DNA of 13,744 nucleotides. Origin: UBA2283 sp041658955 (GTDB taxonomy: Bacteria; Patescibacteriota; Microgenomatia; UBA12405). This document shows positions 13,654 through 13,744 of the stretch, piece by piece. The translations under genes were made by a program, and so were the position numbers. Every line of letters starts with the position of its first letter. The stretch's first letter is position 1. The notes under the pieces were generated by a model. It was given only the letters and a program-made list of their open reading frames with translations. It did no database searches and was not told the origin of the DNA. The DNA lies in NCBI GenBank assembly GCA_041658955.1, contig JBAZZE010000024.1:1-13744 (forward strand). Reading direction: 5' to 3'.

Positions 13654-13662
13654 ATTATGACA
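13654..13662 (-). promoter_or_regulatory. Putative extended -10 of pth
   Basis: TGT-CATAAT on the minus strand, twelve bases before the pth ATG, predicts a leader of only about five nucleotides. No ribosome binding site lies between them. Confidence 0.4.
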
Positions 13663-13708
13663 TATAAAGATGGCTTATAGATCGGATGTTTTTGATTTGA
13701 TATGTTTG

Positions 13709-13735
13709 TTAGCACTCATGAAGCTAGACTGCTAA
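13709..13735. promoter_or_regulatory. CIRCE element (HrcA operator)
   Basis: TTAGCACTC-N9-GACTGCTAA matches the CIRCE consensus TTAGCACTC-N9-GAGTGCTAA with a single mismatch in the right arm and the canonical 9-bp spacer. CIRCE is bound by the heat-shock repressor HrcA near promoters of groESL, hrcA-grpE-dnaK or similar genes. It lies upstream of pth at the window edge, so the controlled gene is probably on the plus strand beyond 13744. Confidence 0.85.
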
Positions 13736-13744
13736 ATTCGGCCT

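Noticed and set aside
1..13744. Alternative genetic code (UGA as glycine) known from some CPR lineages
   Set aside because: TGA ends several genes at sensible positions, for example the Nudix, YecM-like, membrane-protein and 97-residue genes.
1..13744. CRISPR array or other tandem repeat array
   Set aside because: No regularly spaced repeats longer than the short motifs described were seen.

Overview
The window most likely comes from a small-genome, AT-leaning bacterium of the Candidate Phyla Radiation (Patescibacteria), possibly Microgenomates. The inference rests on short, tightly packed genes with 1-29 nt overlaps, no convincing Shine-Dalgarno sequence at any start, several -10 boxes placed so that transcripts would begin at the start codon, and a 97-residue protein of a type I associate with these genomes. 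TAA, TAG and TGA all serve as stops, so the standard bacterial code applies.

Layout. Positions 1-177 hold the C-terminus of a tyrosine recombinase (+). It converges on gyrB-gyrA (3102-5042 and 431-3100, both -), the two gyrase subunits in a one-base-gap operon. A short orphan ORF (5218-5454, +) diverges from gyrB. From 11564 down to 5470 all genes lie on the minus strand: a 97-residue conserved protein; a MacA/MacB-type ABC export system (adaptor, ATPase, permease); a two-gene unit of a multi-pass membrane protein and a HEPN-like protein; a ferredoxin overlapping a membrane-anchored GILT-like thioredoxin-fold protein; and a SpoU-family RNA methyltransferase. A compact overlapping divergent promoter at about 11574-11583 separates this block from a plus-strand operon (membrane-anchored protein, Nudix hydrolase, YecM/VOC-like protein). 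The right end has tRNA-Ala(CGC), which overlaps the 3' ends of both yecM and pth, then pth (peptidyl-tRNA hydrolase). Finally there is a near-perfect CIRCE operator, so a heat-shock gene under HrcA control probably starts just beyond the window.

Most noteworthy signals: (1) the octamer TCCCCTAC/GTAGGGGA occurs six times, plus two TCCCCTAT variants, including an inverted pair between convergent genes, an arrangement reminiscent of DNA uptake sequences; (2) -10 elements sit 5-7 nt before start codons at four or more genes, suggesting leaderless transcription; (3) the tRNA-Ala gene overlaps the pth stop codon, so RNase P processing of a joint transcript would produce a stop-less pth mRNA; (4) a HEPN and membrane protein pair has no recognised partner; (5) a GILT-like protein keeps the family spacing but has lost several signature cysteines; (6) gyrase carries non-canonical residues at quinolone-pocket positions in both subunits. 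No CRISPR array, complete IS element or rRNA gene was seen.
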